In this document: positions 61,820 through 64,000 of the stretch, in pieces
How the letters are laid out: every line of letters begins with the position of its first letter
How positions within the stretch are numbered: position 1 is the first letter of the stretch
Assembly (NCBI GenBank): GCA_008360955.1
Contig: LUCM01007186.1
Location: forward strand, 1 to 64,000
Source: Fasciolopsis buskii
Lineage: Eukaryota > Platyhelminthes > Trematoda > Plagiorchiida > Fasciolidae
Reading direction: 5' to 3'
Length of the DNA stretch: 64,000 bases
The notes under the pieces: model-generated
Told to the model about the DNA's origin: nothing
What the model saw: the letters and a program-made list of their open reading frames with translations, nothing else
Databases searched by the model: none
Translations under genes and position numbers: made by a program

Positions 61820-61890
61820 GCCCAGTAGCTTAATGGCTAAGGCGTTTGACTCAGAATCGTTCGTGTCGGGTTCGCGTCCCAGTTCGGGCG
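61820..61890 (+). ncRNA. tRNA-like pol III head of the hammerhead repeat
   Basis: A box TAGCTTAATGG (61826-61836) and B box GGGTTCGCGTCCC (61868-61880) stand at tRNA spacing. GCCC at the 5' end can pair with GGGC at the 3' end. The anticodon-like loop CTCAGAA would give a leucine CAG anticodon, but its stem pairs poorly. This is a promoter relic, not a working tRNA gene. Confidence 0.6.
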
Positions 61891-61900
61891 CGGTCCATAT

Positions 61901-61945
61901 GCACTGCTCATGAATGCTAACAAGGATGAAACAGCTGTACAGTGC
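61901..61945 (+). ncRNA. Hammerhead ribozyme, type I, SM-alpha-like (core mutated)
   Basis: Helix I is GCACTG (61901-61906) with CAGTGC (61940-61945), a perfect 6 bp. The core reads CTCATGA (61907-61913) where CUGANGA is needed. Helix II is ATGC...GGAT, three of four pairs. GAAAC (61928-61932) is intact. Helix III is the loop-less ACAG/CTGT (61931-61938), followed by a GUA cleavage triplet at 61937-61939. Such a minimal helix III is characteristic of retroelement and satellite hammerheads that fold best as dimers. The G-to-C change at the third core base hits a catalytically essential G, so this copy should not self-cleave. Confidence 0.65.
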
Positions 61946-62039
61946 TTTCATGGTTTCTTTATGGTGAGTTGAGCGATGATATCACATGGTGAATTACTTC
62001 ATGAAAACATTCAACCCCCTACTATTAACATGTTCCAAG

Positions 62040-64000
62040 CACAAACGCTGATTAAATAGTTAATTAATATCATTTTATTGAAATTTTATTGGTGACCAAT
62101 TTCAGTCGCAGCAGACTGATTATTTGGGGCAAAGAATTATGCCATTATGTCATCTTTAGTCCAATCCACGACCGCATTTCCCCATCCAGACTAGAACAAA
62201 TTTTCAGATAAGACACGAGTGTATGGGGATGCGCACCTGTATACTAACACTATTTGGGATAAAATAAGTACAATGGTTAATGAAAGTAAAAGAGAGCAAG
62301 GATGCATGAGCACCAACCAACTGAGATATCTGTAGAGTAGAGACTGAACATATACGTACGCAATGTACTAGTAAAAAAAACAAGCTGAGGGATACCGACG
62401 TCCTTGGACATATAGTGAATGGAGGAAATTAAGCCAGGTGACAAACTATTTGAAGAATGATCAAAAGCCCCTGAGAGTGCCATGTGATGATGGCGGTTTT
62501 AAAATCTATCACAGGCATCAGAATAAGTTCGACTAACGAAATCTGCGGGCATTTGGCCGTTGATTTCCTAAACATTGCAATTAAATTCAGAAATTCAACA
62601 GTATAACCATGAAGGAATAGTAGGACATTAAATTTAGGGGATTAGAATGCATCAAATAGACAAGTTGACAATACGTTTATGACCCGCATGGGCTTTCTAG
62701 CGCAGTAAATAAAAACGTCATGGCTGTCATTGGCCGCATATGTAACGCTTATTGCGAATTAATTACAACTTAATTTAACGGACAAAATAATCGTTTTAAA
62801 TGTATTCTTTATTAAATAATGAAAATGTAATGTCACTGAATGCGGACGAGTAACTGGAATCAAGTCCCCTACAAAAAGGGATATCAACACGAAAGTATTT
62901 GTCTATAATTACTGACAGGAAGATCCGTCACTGAGTCACTTGCAGATAACTAAGTCTATATTTAATATGTTAAGAACAGCAGAAAAACAATGCCAGTGAC
63001 ATTTTTGCAACAGATAGAAATTTGGAAAATAAAACGCTTGTTATTGTGAAGATAAAAAGTTTAGATAGAATGACCCTTTGGAAACCTCCAGATGAGGACC
63101 TTTTCTTACCCGAAGAAAAGAACAAAGCATCGTCATAGAAATGGCCATGTAAAACATTTGGTACAACCAGATCGGGGACATTTTTTGGGGATCTGACGAG
63201 GAATTAAACGGTTGAGAGAGCGAAAAGCGTTAAATTTTCCAAAATGACAAGGATTACCGTGGACAATCCGTCATTTAGTAAAGAATTAACCGGTTGAATA
63301 ACATACATTACGCCATCAAGTGGGAATATCGAATATCTCTATGCTAGCTGAACGACAACCGGGTTTAAACATGGGTTAATATGTGATAAACTATGTTCAT
63401 GCATACCTTAAGCAGAATTGAAAAGCAAATGATGAATCGATTCTTCGCAGCTCCATTTTTGAAAGCGGTTTTCGATAATCAGAATGATTTCATTCACAAA
63501 ACAACTATTGAAAAGGCTATTTAATGGTGCCCCAAGATCAGAAACACGAGTTTTAGGCAATGAAAGAAAAATGCGAAACGGATGCCCAAGAGTTAGTGTT
63601 TTGAGCTCTGACCGAAATTTCCAGGACTGAATTTCATCAAACCATTCTGAGCCACTATTGACTAGCCAATGGAGGATAGTGGAGTTATGGCAATTACATA
63701 AGCCATACTTATTGCTTGGCTTTTAGAAGCCAGCTTACAATTTTGGTTTTGAGTTTCAAAGTTCCAAAAGTTTCAGAGTACTGCTGCTGACTGTGACGAA
63801 GATTGGGGTTCAAATCATCACACATTCATCGGAAAGGATGGTAGTGAGATGTTTTAGTTTATTTTACATCACTCATGGATACCGCGTACCTAGACCGAAT
63901 TAGACATTTTAAGTAGGGCTGTGAAAATCCTTCAAGTCGGATGCAATATTTTTCCTGCTAGGCGGTAGAATTCGCAGCAGAAATTAAGATAATTGGTTAG
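62040..64000. other. No gene recognised
   Basis: AT-rich sequence with no supported coding region. A B-box-like GGGGTTCAAATCA near 63808-63820 has no credible A box. The window ends in unremarkable DNA. Confidence 0.4.

Larger units (their letters stand above)
61573..62039 (+). repeat. 391-bp ribozyme-bearing repeat unit with its first 76 bp repeated
   Basis: Segments 61573-61648 and 61964-62039 are direct repeats (about 66 of 76 bases identical, no gaps) starting GTGAGTTGAGCGATGATATC, spaced by 391 bp. Between them lie a tRNA-like head (61820-61890) and a hammerhead (61901-61945). This is the arrangement of a tandem repeat with one full unit and the start of a second. Schistosome SM-alpha elements are known to combine a pol III promoter with a hammerhead in repeats of similar size. 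Relation to them is inferred from the layout. Confidence 0.7.

Noticed and set aside
63770..63825. B-box-like GGGGTTCAAATCA
   Set aside because: No A box at tRNA spacing and no second copy in the window.
1..64000. CRISPR array, bacterial operon or prophage
   Set aside because: No spaced identical repeats, no ribosome-binding-site-led gene clusters, and clear spliceosomal introns show the DNA is eukaryotic nuclear.

Overview
This is eukaryotic DNA with one recognisable host gene, several families of decayed retroelements, large introns and AT microsatellites. It most resembles a flatworm, probably a digenean trematode (fluke). The pointers are the character of the mitochondrial peroxiredoxin, RTE-type LINEs of a kind familiar from flukes, a Penelope-like element, and a tRNA-headed repeat carrying a schistosome SM-alpha-style hammerhead ribozyme. 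The species cannot be fixed from sequence alone. Most open frames here are chance frames or transposon relics, as expected in intron-rich DNA.

Layout. Positions 90-3160 hold a broken RTE-like LINE (endonuclease then reverse transcriptase, + strand) and a second LINE 3' fragment. Positions 4458-14207 are a three-exon gene for a mitochondrial typical 2-Cys peroxiredoxin (Prx3), + strand: exons 4458-4802, 6739-6973 and 14122-14207. They join to 666 nt and 221 residues, with both cysteines and intact GGLG and YF motifs. Intron 2 (7.1 kb) contains a nearly full-length antisense LINE (8835-11765), itself split by a 223-bp palindromic insert (9773-9995). It also holds a second LINE fragment, the tail of a different LINE (Jockey/CR1-like), a tRNA-headed SINE and three simple-sequence tracts.

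Positions 15800-17115 are a Penelope-like element relic (RT plus GIY-YIG region), followed by a further RTE-like LINE copy (17240-19420). From about 19.4 to 64 kb I recognise no host gene. That stretch has scattered SINEs (24.2, 53.5 and 59.1 kb), a very decayed RT (46.8 kb), hammerhead-like remnants (19.85 and 33.75 kb), a 22-bp perfect palindrome (35.27 kb) and a few unassigned open segments that could be exons.

The most unusual object is at 61573-62039. It is a 391-bp unit with its first 76 bp repeated after it, containing a tRNA-like pol III head and a hammerhead ribozyme with one inactivating core change. Together with the palindromic hammerhead-like insert inside the peroxiredoxin intron, it shows that ribozyme-bearing small retroelements have been active in this genome.
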